A DNA stretch of 62,927 nucleotides from the NCBI GenBank assembly GCA_964510575.1, contig CAZECN010000017.1:1-62927 (forward strand), given 5' to 3'. The translations under genes and the position numbers were made by a program. A model generated the notes under the pieces. That model saw nothing but the letters and a program-made list of their open reading frames with translations, did no database searches and was not told the DNA's origin. The DNA is from CALKYB01 sp964510575. Its GTDB lineage: Bacteria > Bdellovibrionota_C > UBA2361 > SZUA-149 > CALKYB01. Shown here piece by piece: positions 8,429 to 15,891 of the stretch (position 1 is the stretch's first letter; each line of letters opens with the position of its first letter).

Positions 8429-9814
8429 TATATGAATTGGCCGTCCTAGAGCTGCTCCCATTGCCTCCATCACCGCCTCTGAAAGAGTCGGATGAGCATG
8501 GATAGTCTCTAAGACACTGCTTGCCGTGGCTTCGTGGGTTTTGGCCAAAGTAGCTTCTGCAATTAGCTCGGTAGCTTCAGCATGAATAATATGGACACCT
8601 AGGATCTCTTCGATGTCGGTATCAACTATTACTTTCACCATCCCTTCCGTCTCTGCAATCGCAACAGCTTTTCCACTAGCAGTAAATGGAAAGTTTCCAG
8701 TCCTTACATTGTGCCCTGCCTCTTTCGCGGCTTTCTCAGTCATGCCCACCGAAGCAACCTGCGGCTGGCAGTAGGTGCAACCAGGAATACTGGAGTAGTT
8801 TATTGGATGAGGGGAATGTCCTGCAGCATGCTCTGCCGCAATGATTCCCTCGTGGCTAGCAACGTGGGCTAATAGAGGAGGTCCGGTGATATCTCCAATC
8901 GCATAAATATTTTCGATTCCTGTGCGATAGAATTCATCTACCTCGATGAATGATTTTTCAGGTTCGATACCAACTTTTTCAAGTCCTAGGCCTTCGATAT
9001 TTCCTTGTACACCAATCGCGACTAATACCTTATCTCCTTCCCATTCCTCTACTTTGTCACCAGTTTTAATCGTTGCTTTAACCCCAGAACCAGAGGTGTC
9101 TAACTTTTCTACTAACGAGCCAGTTTTGACGTTTACCCCTGCTTTTGTGAGGCTTTTTCCCAAAGCTTTGGAAATATCGTGATCTTCTATCGGAAGTAGA
9201 CCGTCCATTAATTCTACGATTGTTACGTCTGTTTCAAAGGAATTGAAGAAATAGGCAAACTCAACACCGATTGCACCCGCTCCAACTACTAGCATTCTCT
9301 CTGGCTTGTCTTTCATTTCCAGAGCTTTTCGGTAGGTGATTACTTTTTTCTCATCTACCGGTAGCGAAGGAAGAGTTCTGGCCCTAGCACCTGTAGCTAT
9401 GATCGCCTTACCGAATTTATGGACAGAAGTTTTTCCGGAGGAGTCTTTAACCTCGATTTCAGTTTTAGATTTGAGAGAGGCTTCTCCCATAATCAGATCA
9501 ATTTTATTTTTTTTGAGGAGAAAGGCAACTCCTTTGGTCATTTTATCTACGACGCCCCGAGAGCGGTCGATGACGTCAGCAAAGTTGTATCCAATTCCTT
9601 CCGCTCGTAAGCCGAAGCTTTGAGCATGTTTGAAAGTGTTAAATACTTCTGCGCTTTTTAGTAGAGCCTTGGTCGGTATGCACCCCCAGTTAAGGCAAAC
9701 CCCGCCCGGATTTTCTTTTTCTATGACTGCAGTTTTAAGTCCCAGTTGAGCCGCTCGAATTGCTGCTACGTAGCCCCCAGGTCCTGCTCCAATTACAATA
9801 CAGTCGTAAGCCAT
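8426..9814 (-). CDS. lpdA: Dihydrolipoyl dehydrogenase (E3)
   Basis: The flavoprotein that reoxidises the dihydrolipoamide arm of 2-oxoacid dehydrogenases and reduces NAD+. Visible features in order: FAD-binding 'GAGPGGYVAAIRA' (residues 9-21), the redox-active disulfide in 'CLNWGCIPTK' (Cys40 and Cys45), the NAD-binding 'GAGAIGVEFAYFF', the second FAD motif 'YAIGDITG', and the interface catalytic 'HAHPT' (His441). At 462 aa it has the normal length. It is the first gene of the E3-E1-E2 block and is divergent from the sohB-like gene across a 169-nt intergenic region containing two dyads. Confidence 0.95.
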   Translation of the reverse strand: MAYDCIVIGAGPGGYVAAIRAAQLGLKTAVIEKENPGGVCLNWGCIPTKALLKSAEVFNTFKHAQSFGLRAEGIGYNFADVIDRSRGVVDKMTKGVAFLLKKNKIDLIMGEASLKSKTEIEVKDSSGKTSVHKFGKAIIATGARARTLPSLPVDEKKVITYRKALEMKDKPERMLVVGAGAIGVEFAYFFNSFETDVTIVELMDGLLPIEDHDISKALGKSLTKAGVNVKTGSLVEKLDTSGSGVKATIKTGDKVEEWEGDKVLVAIGVQGNIEGLGLEKVGIEPEKSFIEVDEFYRTGIENIYAIGDITGPPLLAHVASHEGIIAAEHAAGHSPHPINYSSIPGCTYCQPQVASVGMTEKAAKEAGHNVRTGNFPFTASGKAVAIAETEGMVKVIVDTDIEEILGVHIIHAEATELIAEATLAKTHEATASSVLETIHAHPTLSEAVMEAMGAALGRPIHI

Positions 9815-9861
9815 GAAAAATCCTCGTTGGTGTAAAGTTCCTTGAATCTGCGATGTTCTTT

Positions 9862-9902
9862 TAGGATAAATATCCTAGTTAAACAAGGTGAACCGGCTTG
9901 TT
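9862..9902. promoter_or_regulatory. Two dyads in the divergent lpdA/sohB intergenic region
   Basis: A 16-nt inverted repeat with 7-bp arms (taggata-aa-tatccta, 9862-9877) is followed by a second dyad, aacaag/cttgtt (9882-9887 and 9897-9902). Both lie in the only non-coding stretch between two divergent genes, where promoters are expected. They are candidate operators. Neither matches an operator I can name, and I could not place convincing -35/-10 boxes. Confidence 0.4.
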
Positions 9903-9983
9903 GGACAATAGATTGGGTGGTTTTTACATGAACTTTGTATTAATTAGATAGCCAATGAATGTTTCCTCTCTTTTTTGTTAGGT

Positions 9984-10964
9984 ATGAGTCTCAATTACAT
10001 TTTGATTTTAGCTGCCGTTTTCCTTTTGATACTCGTGCTTTGGATATTGCTGCTAAGGAAAAAGAAGTTCAAAAACACCTCTCGTTTGGAATTGGATCCA
10101 GTAGGTTTATGGCGTTACCATTCAGACAGTGAGTTTGAGAAAAAGCTTAGCTATGGCCTAGCACGTGAGAATGAGAAGCCTGGCTCTAAAAATCCAAAAG
10201 CTGATAAAGAAAAAAAGCCTGTAGCTGTTTTGGAGTTTAATGGTGATATTCGCGCTAAACAGCACCGAGGATTTGCTTCTTTAGTCGATGAGGTTTGTGT
10301 CAATAAGGACAAAGTTTCAGAAGTTGTAGTAGTGATTACATCGCCTGGTGGAATGGTTGCGCAGTACGGTCATGTCTATAGTCAAATGGAAAGACTTCGA
10401 GAAGCTGTTAGTAAGTTAACAGTTTGTATTGACGTGGTTGCAGCTTCAGGTGGTTACTTGATGAGCCTTCCGGCTAATAAGATTATTGCTGCTCCTTTTT
10501 CCATGGTTGGTTCAGTTGGGGTAGTTGCTTTTGTTCCGAATGCTAGAAAACTTCTAAATAAGTTTGATATTGAACCTAGAACTTTTACTGCTGGAAACCT
10601 AAAACGAACAGTAGGACTGTTTGATGATGCCAGTGAAGAAGAGGTCGAACATTTCCAGGGGCAGTTGGAGACTATACATAATCAATTTTTAGCTGCAGTT
10701 AGAAAGTATAGACCTCAGGTAAAGTTTGAAGAGATCGAAACAGGAGCCCATTGGAGCGCTGAGGATTCGGTGAACAAAGAGCTAGGCTTAGTCGATCAAA
10801 TAGGTTGTTCCGAGGATTATTTGATGACCTTAAATGAAAAAGAAGACTTGATTTTGATCAAGAAAAAGAAAGGTTCTTTTTTAGAAAATGGTATCTTGGG
10901 TTTGGCTGGAGCAATGGTAGATAGGGCTTTTGATAATGTTCGAGGTGCTGGAGCCTTTCATTGA
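9984..10964 (+). CDS. sohB: SohB-like signal-peptide-peptidase family serine protease (S49)
   Basis: A membrane-anchored protease of the SppA/SohB family. An N-terminal transmembrane helix (about residues 3-24) is followed by a basic 'RKKKFK' stop-transfer and a linker. The ClpP-like fold contains the nucleophile Ser in 'VAASGGYLMS' and the catalytic-dyad Lys in 'AGNLKRTVG'; 'SMVGSVGVV' is the conserved neighbouring motif. The length near 326 aa fits SohB rather than the double-length SppA. A TTG at 9975 is in frame, but the ATG at 9984 is preferred because the hydrophobic helix follows at once. It converges with holA with a 32-nt gap. Confidence 0.88.
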   Translation: MSLNYILILAAVFLLILVLWILLLRKKKFKNTSRLELDPVGLWRYHSDSEFEKKLSYGLARENEKPGSKNPKADKEKKPVAVLEFNGDIRAKQHRGFASLVDEVCVNKDKVSEVVVVITSPGGMVAQYGHVYSQMERLREAVSKLTVCIDVVAASGGYLMSLPANKIIAAPFSMVGSVGVVAFVPNARKLLNKFDIEPRTFTAGNLKRTVGLFDDASEEEVEHFQGQLETIHNQFLAAVRKYRPQVKFEEIETGAHWSAEDSVNKELGLVDQIGCSEDYLMTLNEKEDLILIKKKKGSFLENGILGLAGAMVDRAFDNVRGAGAFH

Positions 10965-10996
10965 TCCTTGAACCCACCTGAGAGAGAACTAAAGGA

Positions 10997-12082
10997 TTAG
11001 TTAAGCATTGCTACTAGCGTGTTAGCGAGAATTGTTTCGTCAGGTAATGGAGAGCCTTTCAGCTTTGTGTCCATCTCGGTTAACAGCTTTAGCTGAGACT
11101 TCAGTTTTTTTTCTGATAGTTTATTCGCCGCCGGTCTTAATCTTTTCGCAAACCAAGGGTTAGCCAAGTCTTTACCTAGGTCAGAGTTACTAGAAGCACT
11201 TTTTAGGGCTAGCATAATTCTAAATGAACGGCCCAGGAAGCTGCTGATTTGAAGTGGGTGCATTCCTTGAGCGACCAACTCTTCACATTTTTTTATTGTT
11301 CCAAGAGAGTTTTTGGCAGAAATAGTGTCAAGAAGTTCGAAGCTCTGCAGTTCGGGTGATTTGAAAACAATTTCTGAGGCAATGTCTCTAGAGATTAGGC
11401 CTTCATCGTCGGTTAGTAGGGCAAGCTTAGCAATTACCTGAGAAAGGGAGAATAAATCGGAGCCGTAAGAATCTATCAGTTGGCGAATTACCCCGGCTTC
11501 TACCCCAGCTTTGGATCCGCACTGCCGAGCTTCCTTTTGAATCCAGCGAGCAAGTTTCTTTTCGTCCAGACTTTCCACTTCAACTACGGTTCCAACTTTA
11601 GAAAGATGGTTAAGTAGTGGGGTTTGGGCGTTAATTTTTTTACCTTCAAGTATGACCAAAGAATCAGAATGAGGTTTTGAGAGGGCGTCGATAAGAGGTT
11701 GAGCCACAACACTTTTTATCTTGTCAGCTTCATTGATAACTATAACCTTTTCCGTGCTGAATAGATCGAGATTGCCAAAGCTCATAGCTAATTCTTTGGC
11801 TTTCTTTGGGCTAGTCAGGTCTCCAGCATAGTAACTATTAAACTGTGCTTTTAAGGAGCCGTCTTCCTTCTGAAAGCAAATTTTCTTTACCCAGTCGATT
11901 AGGCGACGGGTCCTTAGCGTCTCTTCTCCGACAACGATTAAAGGAGAGTTGATCCTCAGATTTTTTAGCTCAGCGATTGGTGATTCAATCTCTGATCCTT
12001 GCTCTACAAACAAAGGCTTTAGAAGAGAGGCGAACTTTTCAGTGCTTAGACCTTTTGAAGCTTTGGTAGTTTTTTTAGGCAT
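10997..12082 (-). CDS. holA: DNA polymerase III subunit delta
   Basis: The clamp-loader delta subunit, which opens the sliding clamp during replication. The 361-aa sequence has the usual HolA layout. An N-terminal AAA+-like domain without a functional P-loop contains 'YYAGDLTS', 'LDLFSTEKVIVINEADKIK' and 'LVILEGKKINAQT'. A middle helical domain has 'RWIQKEARQCG' and 'LIDSYGSDLFSLSQVIAKL'. The C-terminal collar domain has 'FELLDTISAKN' and 'MHPLQISSFLGRSFRIMLALK'. It is unusual only in a short Lys-rich N-terminal extension. It stands alone between convergent and divergent neighbours. Confidence 0.88.
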   Translation of the reverse strand: MPKKTTKASKGLSTEKFASLLKPLFVEQGSEIESPIAELKNLRINSPLIVVGEETLRTRRLIDWVKKICFQKEDGSLKAQFNSYYAGDLTSPKKAKELAMSFGNLDLFSTEKVIVINEADKIKSVVAQPLIDALSKPHSDSLVILEGKKINAQTPLLNHLSKVGTVVEVESLDEKKLARWIQKEARQCGSKAGVEAGVIRQLIDSYGSDLFSLSQVIAKLALLTDDEGLISRDIASEIVFKSPELQSFELLDTISAKNSLGTIKKCEELVAQGMHPLQISSFLGRSFRIMLALKSASSNSDLGKDLANPWFAKRLRPAANKLSEKKLKSQLKLLTEMDTKLKGSPLPDETILANTLVAMLN

Positions 12083-12368
12083 AGGGCTTCAAATTAGCAG
12101 GCCAGGGAAGGGGAGTAAATTTTGAGGTTCCTATGGGTTCCTCAGGAATGGGGGGGGGACTAGGGAATTTGGTCCGAGGAATCATATAGGTAGGCAACTT
12201 AATATCCGACTAAACTAGTGATAAAAGGAGTCGCTAATTCATTTAACTCCCTCTCTCTTTCAATTATATCCCGCCAATTACCGTGTAGTATTAATGGTTT
12301 AGACTCTTAGCTGGGGTCTGACCGCTGCTTTACTTAACAAACCCTATTATGTTTTTTTGGAGGGTGTG

Positions 12369-12779
12369 ATGAAAAAAACTTTAGTATTAAAGCTGTCTGG
12401 CTCTGCTTCAAACTATTCTCTTGTTCAGATGCCTTGTGAAACTAACCGTAGTCGAACTGAACTTTGGCTCGACGAAATTTCTCAAGAAAAAGGTCTTAAG
12501 AAATTGGCTGATCTTATTAGTCCCGATTCGAGACAAAGAAGTTGGCTTGAAGATGACGAGAGCGATTTTATTGAGTTTAACAAGAGACTTTCTGAACGTT
12601 TTGAAAACCTGTCAGATTCTGAGTCTCGAAACAATCAAATCTTTTTTCGCCTCACTACGGAAAGCTACATAGATAGCTCAAAAAGAAAGTTGTACGGTTC
12701 TAGAGAAATAGTCGTCTCTACTGAAGAGAAATTTGGAAACTTACAGTCAGGTTTTCTAGTGCTGGAGAAATATCATTGA
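12369..12779 (+). CDS. Hypothetical protein (136 aa)
   Basis: I do not recognise this family. A strong Shine-Dalgarno sequence (GGAGGG at 12359-12364) sits just before the ATG at 12369, which decides the start over the in-frame TTG and GTG codons upstream. The protein begins 'MKKTLVLKL', is charged and soluble, and has no signal peptide, membrane helix or cysteine cluster. It is followed by a strong hairpin at 12811-12840, so it looks like a single-gene transcript. The 286-nt region in front of it holds a run of nine G (12150-12158) and little else that I can interpret. Confidence 0.7.
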   Translation: MKKTLVLKLSGSASNYSLVQMPCETNRSRTELWLDEISQEKGLKKLADLISPDSRQRSWLEDDESDFIEFNKRLSERFENLSDSESRNNQIFFRLTTESYIDSSKRKLYGSREIVVSTEEKFGNLQSGFLVLEKYH

Positions 12780-12810
12780 TCATAAAGCTGATCATAGAGA
12801 GGTTTAGAAA

Positions 12811-12840
12811 GGGACCTTGATGCAATTTGCATTAGGTCCC
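12811..12840 (+). terminator. Strong hairpin after the 136-aa gene
   Basis: A 7-bp outer stem (gggacct/aggtccc) encloses a 5-bp inner stem (atgca/tgcat) with a 3-nt loop. It lies 31 nt after the stop codon. The stem is stable, but only scattered T residues follow, so it may be a Rho-assisted terminator or an mRNA 3' end stabiliser. It could also act on the leftward transcript coming from the tRNA region. Confidence 0.45.
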
Positions 12841-12891
12841 GTGGGTATTAGTTTAAGCAGCGATCAGGCTTTGGTGTACTGTTAGTGTATA

Positions 12892-13087
12892 GCGGCGAAA
12901 ATCCGCGAGGTGTGTGCCCAGGGGCGCCGTATTGGTAAAAGCGGGNNNNNNNNNNNNNNNNNNNNNNNNNNNNNNNNNNNNNNNNNNNNNNNNNNNNNNN
13001 NNNNNNNNNNNNNNNNNNNNNNNNNNNNNNNNNNNNNNNNNNNNNTTGGTAAAAGCGGGAACCACCGACAGGCGGATTTTCAGTCCG
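12892..13087 (-). pseudogene. Degenerate 3' half of a tRNA-Phe gene (interrupted by an N-run)
   Basis: If the 100 N and one copy of the duplicated 14-nt flank are removed, the minus strand reads as a Phe anticodon arm (CGGACTGAAAATCCG). It continues into a T-arm carrying about 13 extra nucleotides and then the acceptor 3' strand CCTGGGC. The whole 5' half (acceptor 5' strand and D-arm) is missing. It is therefore a broken tandem copy of the intact tRNA-Phe that lies next to it. Confidence 0.55.
12946..13045. other. Assembly gap (100 N) with duplicated 14-nt flanks
   Basis: The sequence ttggtaaaagcggg ends at 12945 and begins again at 13046, directly on both sides of the N-run. This is what an unmerged contig overlap inside a repeat would leave. 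The gap size of exactly 100 is conventional rather than measured. Confidence 0.85.
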
Positions 13088-13140
13088 ACGAAAAACTTTT
13101 AAAATATGCGATGAGCAGCGGTGAAAATCCGCAAGGTGTG

Positions 13141-13213
<73 letters not shown>

Positions 13214-13339
13214 AAAAGATTACGATAAACCAACTACTAAACCTTTCAACTACTTCAGCAGCAACCTGAAAATCAAGATTTTCAGTCCGCTATAAGGTCA
13301 AAACGCTGCAAGTATTCGCGTTTTGCAACTCAGTTGAAC

Positions 13340-13404
13340 GCCTGGCTAATTCGACGACCGCTATGCGGTCTTACGAGCCAGACGTCCAACTGAGCTACCT
13401 AGGC
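13340..13404 (-). pseudogene. tRNA-like remnant forming half of a quasi-palindrome
   Basis: The minus strand begins like a tRNA (GCCTAGGTAGCTCAGTTGG). It then lacks the D-stem 3' strand, shows a CTCGTAA segment that could be an anticodon loop (CGT), and runs into a perfect hairpin GACCGC-ATA-GCGGTC. The acceptor 3' strand does not pair fully and no standard cloverleaf can be drawn. I read it as a rearranged tRNA 5' half, not a working tRNA. Confidence 0.4.
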
Positions 13405-13584
13405 AAAAAATTTCTACAGACCTATAACTTCCATTAGGGTTGTATTAGGTCAGCGCCCTTGTTTAGACCGTTTAGATTCGTCTGGCAATATTTAGGGTGT
13501 TGAGGACTGGCAAATAATAGTTATTCACAGCCTTATTTAGGCTGTAAATGACTCGAGTTTAGTAGTGGAGTTGTTTCTAATACC

Positions 13585-14820
13585 TTAGTCGGCTCTTAGC
13601 ACGGACCAAGAAATCTTATCGTGAAGAGCCAATTTCTTCTTACCGAGCACTGGTAGCATGGATAAGCCTCCGGTCAGTACGCAAGCTATTTGACTAAGAG
13701 CTCTAAGGAATGCTCCCTGTATTCCAACTGACTCACCTTTTAGACCAGTGACCCTGAGACCGAATATTTTTTGGCCTATGGTCTTATCATCGAAGGTAAT
13801 CTGAAAAATATTGTAAACGAGCCAAAACCCACAAGCAAAGATACCAGCGTTACCGAATAACGTGGCTAACTCAGAAAATTCAGCCGTTCCGGCCATAACT
13901 TCACTTAGTAAACCTGAGCGAGCGAAGACAAATACCGTTAGACCAGATGCTACCCCAAGAGTAATAGCTCCATCTATTAGAAAAGCCCCAATTCGTTTAA
14001 ATAGGGAAGCTCCAACCACTCCCTCCCATGGGCTGGATGTATCAATCTCGATGGATTTTTCGTAAGCTTTCTGTTCTGCAACTTTGATTTCTTTGACTTG
14101 TTTTGAAAAGGCATTCACTGCTTGCTTAACATCTTTGTTTACAACCTTTGCTTCGGTCGACTTATCAATTTTAGTTGCGTAAATCGATGCTTCCTCTGCC
14201 CCAGCCAATTCTTCTCTGACCACATGAAAAAGGAGATTTGTAGTGGCGTTATTTTTAAATCCCGCTATGTCAGCCATTGAAAGTTCCATGGCTGATTCAA
14301 TATCGGATTGGTGAACAGCTGAAGCCGCGGCTAGCCAAAGCGCTGGTTTAATATTAAAAGGGGAGTTTCCAGCAATTTCTTGAGCTGCACCTAAGTCTGA
14401 ATCTGATTCAGGTTCCGAAATATTTTCAACTTCAACATCTAGCCCTGATTGCTCATTTTCATCTTGGTTAGAGATTTCATCATCTAGATCATCATCTAGA
14501 TCCACTTCTAGATCAATCTCAGAGTATGAACCTTCGGATAGACCTAACTGATCATTTTCACTGAGATCGCTATTTTCAATTATGGAAATGTCCGGAGCAG
14601 AAAGTTCTTCGCTTTCCCCAGCACTTGCAAGGAACTTCTCCATCTCATCTTCAGCGTCAGCCTCAAGTTCTTCATCTTCGGCTACTTCACTGATTTCTTG
14701 AGCTATGTCCAGGTATTCAGTAGCAATATCTTCTTCGGCAAGATTGCCGTCAGCGATCATCTCTAGGATTTGATATTCATCTTCGTCAATCTCAGCGTTT
14801 TCTTCGCTATTTAGTTCGCT
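13585..14820 (-). CDS. C-terminal segment of a giant acidic protein: RDD-family membrane domain
   Basis: This is the 3' part of the gene that begins at 19246 and is interrupted by the N-run at 14821-14920. The first internal ATG is at 14760, but the frame is open up to the gap and encodes the same repeat (SELNSEENAEI, EYQI) that ends the upstream segment. So 14760 is not a real start. The first ~240 residues are acidic and low-complexity. The last ~145 form an RDD domain with 'FKRIGAFLIDGAITLGV', two further hydrophobic helices and 'KTIGQKIFGLRV'. RDD domains are membrane proteins of poorly known, possibly transport-related function. Confidence 0.8.
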   Translation of the reverse strand, partial: SELNSEENAEIDEDEYQILEMIADGNLAEEDIATEYLDIAQEISEVAEDEELEADAEDEMEKFLASAGESEELSAPDISIIENSDLSENDQLGLSEGSYSEIDLEVDLDDDLDDEISNQDENEQSGLDVEVENISEPESDSDLGAAQEIAGNSPFNIKPALWLAAASAVHQSDIESAMELSMADIAGFKNNATTNLLFHVVREELAGAEEASIYATKIDKSTEAKVVNKDVKQAVNAFSKQVKEIKVAEQKAYEKSIEIDTSSPWEGVVGASLFKRIGAFLIDGAITLGVASGLTVFVFARSGLLSEVMAGTAEFSELATLFGNAGIFACGFWLVYNIFQITFDDKTIGQKIFGLRVTGLKGESVGIQGAFLRALSQIACVLTGGLSMLPVLGKKKLALHDKISWSVLRAD

Positions 14821-15345
14821 NNNNNNNNNNNNNNNNNNNNNNNNNNNNNNNNNNNNNNNNNNNNNNNNNNNNNNNNNNNNNNNNNNNNNNNNNNNNNNNN
14901 NNNNNNNNNNNNNNNNNNNNGGATTTGATATTCATCTTCGTCAATCTCAGCGTTTTCTTCGCTATTTAGTTCGCTGGCAGTTTCCCAAGTTTCAGACGGA
15001 TCCTCAGTTTCTTCCTCTTCAGCCTGTTCAGTGTCAGAAGCTTCGAGAGTTTCACTGTTCTCTTCTTCGCTGTCTTCGTTTAGGCTGGCTTCATTTAGGC
15101 TGTCTTCTTCGGAGTCAGAAAGCTCTTCACTGTTCTCTACATCGGCAAGAAGTTTCTCTAGTTCGCTATCAGCATCATAGTCCTGGCTGACTTCTATAGT
15201 TTTATCTTCGCTGTCAGTGCTATCTTCAGAAGTGACATCTTCTTCGGCAAGATTGCCGTCAGCGATCATCTCTGGGATTTGATATTCCTCTTCTTCGAGC
15301 TCAGCGTTTTCTTCGCTATTTAGTTCGCTGGCAGTTTCCCAAGTT
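14732..15345 (-). repeat. Intragenic tandem duplication, 354-bp period (118 codons)
   Basis: Two copies of a module encode 'WETASELNSEENAE', 'EYQI', 'MIADGNLAEED' and a following 'SEELS' region. The shared block cagcgttttcttcgc starts at 15302 and 14948, 354 nt apart. A second shared block, tcttcggcaa, starts at 15241 and 14732, 509 nt apart. Subtracting the 100 N and one 55-nt flank gives 354 again, so the two measurements agree. Confidence 0.75.
14821..14920. other. Assembly gap (100 N) with duplicated 55-nt flanks inside a coding repeat
   Basis: The 55 nt at 14766-14820 are identical to those at 14921-14975. Removing the N-run and one copy (155 nt) brings the upstream and downstream reading frames into register and keeps the 354-bp repeat period. 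The gap is most likely an unmerged overlap and not missing sequence. Confidence 0.85.
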
Positions 15346-15891
15346 TTAGACTGATCTTCAGTATTTTCTTTTTCTGTTTGTTGGTCTTCCGATGCTTCGA
15401 TTGTCTCTGATTCGAGCTGCTCTAAAATTTCATCACTTTGATCTAGGGAGCTTAGGAGAGCTTCTACTTCGTTCTCAGTCTCGTTTAAATCCTTGGAGAT
15501 ACTTTCTTCAGCGGTAAAGTTAGTGAGTTCTTCTTGTTCGGAAGATAGGGCAGGATTTGATTTTAGATCTTCAGATTGATTGTCTTCTTCTTCATAACCC
15601 AGTCGAATAACGCCACTATCTGAAGCAGCAAAATCATCTTGATCTGAATTGAATCTAGGGTTGAGCATTTCAAGAATATTATCTTGAGCTGAGACTGAAT
15701 AAGATCCTTCAGCGTCTGATTCTAAACTTGAGATTTCAGTATGAGAACTTGAAAGTTGCTCTTCAGTGCAATCAGTTTCAGAGCAATCAGCGATCTCCTC
15801 AGGGTCAACCAGAAGAAAATTTACACTTTCTTCTTCTTCTTCTTCAGGAGTGGATTGGCTTATCGAAGGATAATTTTCGGAGTTTTTTTTT
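14921..15891 (-). CDS. Middle segment of the giant acidic protein (after the frameshift)
   Basis: The frame is open from the A-run at 15883-15891 to the N-gap. An internal ATG at 15668 (MLNPRFNSDQDD) exists, but codons upstream of it continue sensibly (PSISQSTPEEEEEE, then EEIADCSETDCTEEQL) with the same acidic composition. This shows it continues the protein from 19246 and is not a separate gene. It is almost entirely Glu, Asp, Ser and Ala with short recurring motifs, and is predicted to be disordered. No catalytic motif is visible. Confidence 0.7.

Noticed and set aside
12150..12158. Run of nine G as a possible G-quadruplex or phase-variation tract
   Set aside because: It is a single run without partner G-tracts, is not in a coding region, and no promoter spacing effect can be shown.
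15668..15668. Separate gene start at the ATG in the middle of the acidic protein
   Set aside because: The frame upstream of this ATG continues with the same composition back to the A9 run, so the ATG is internal.
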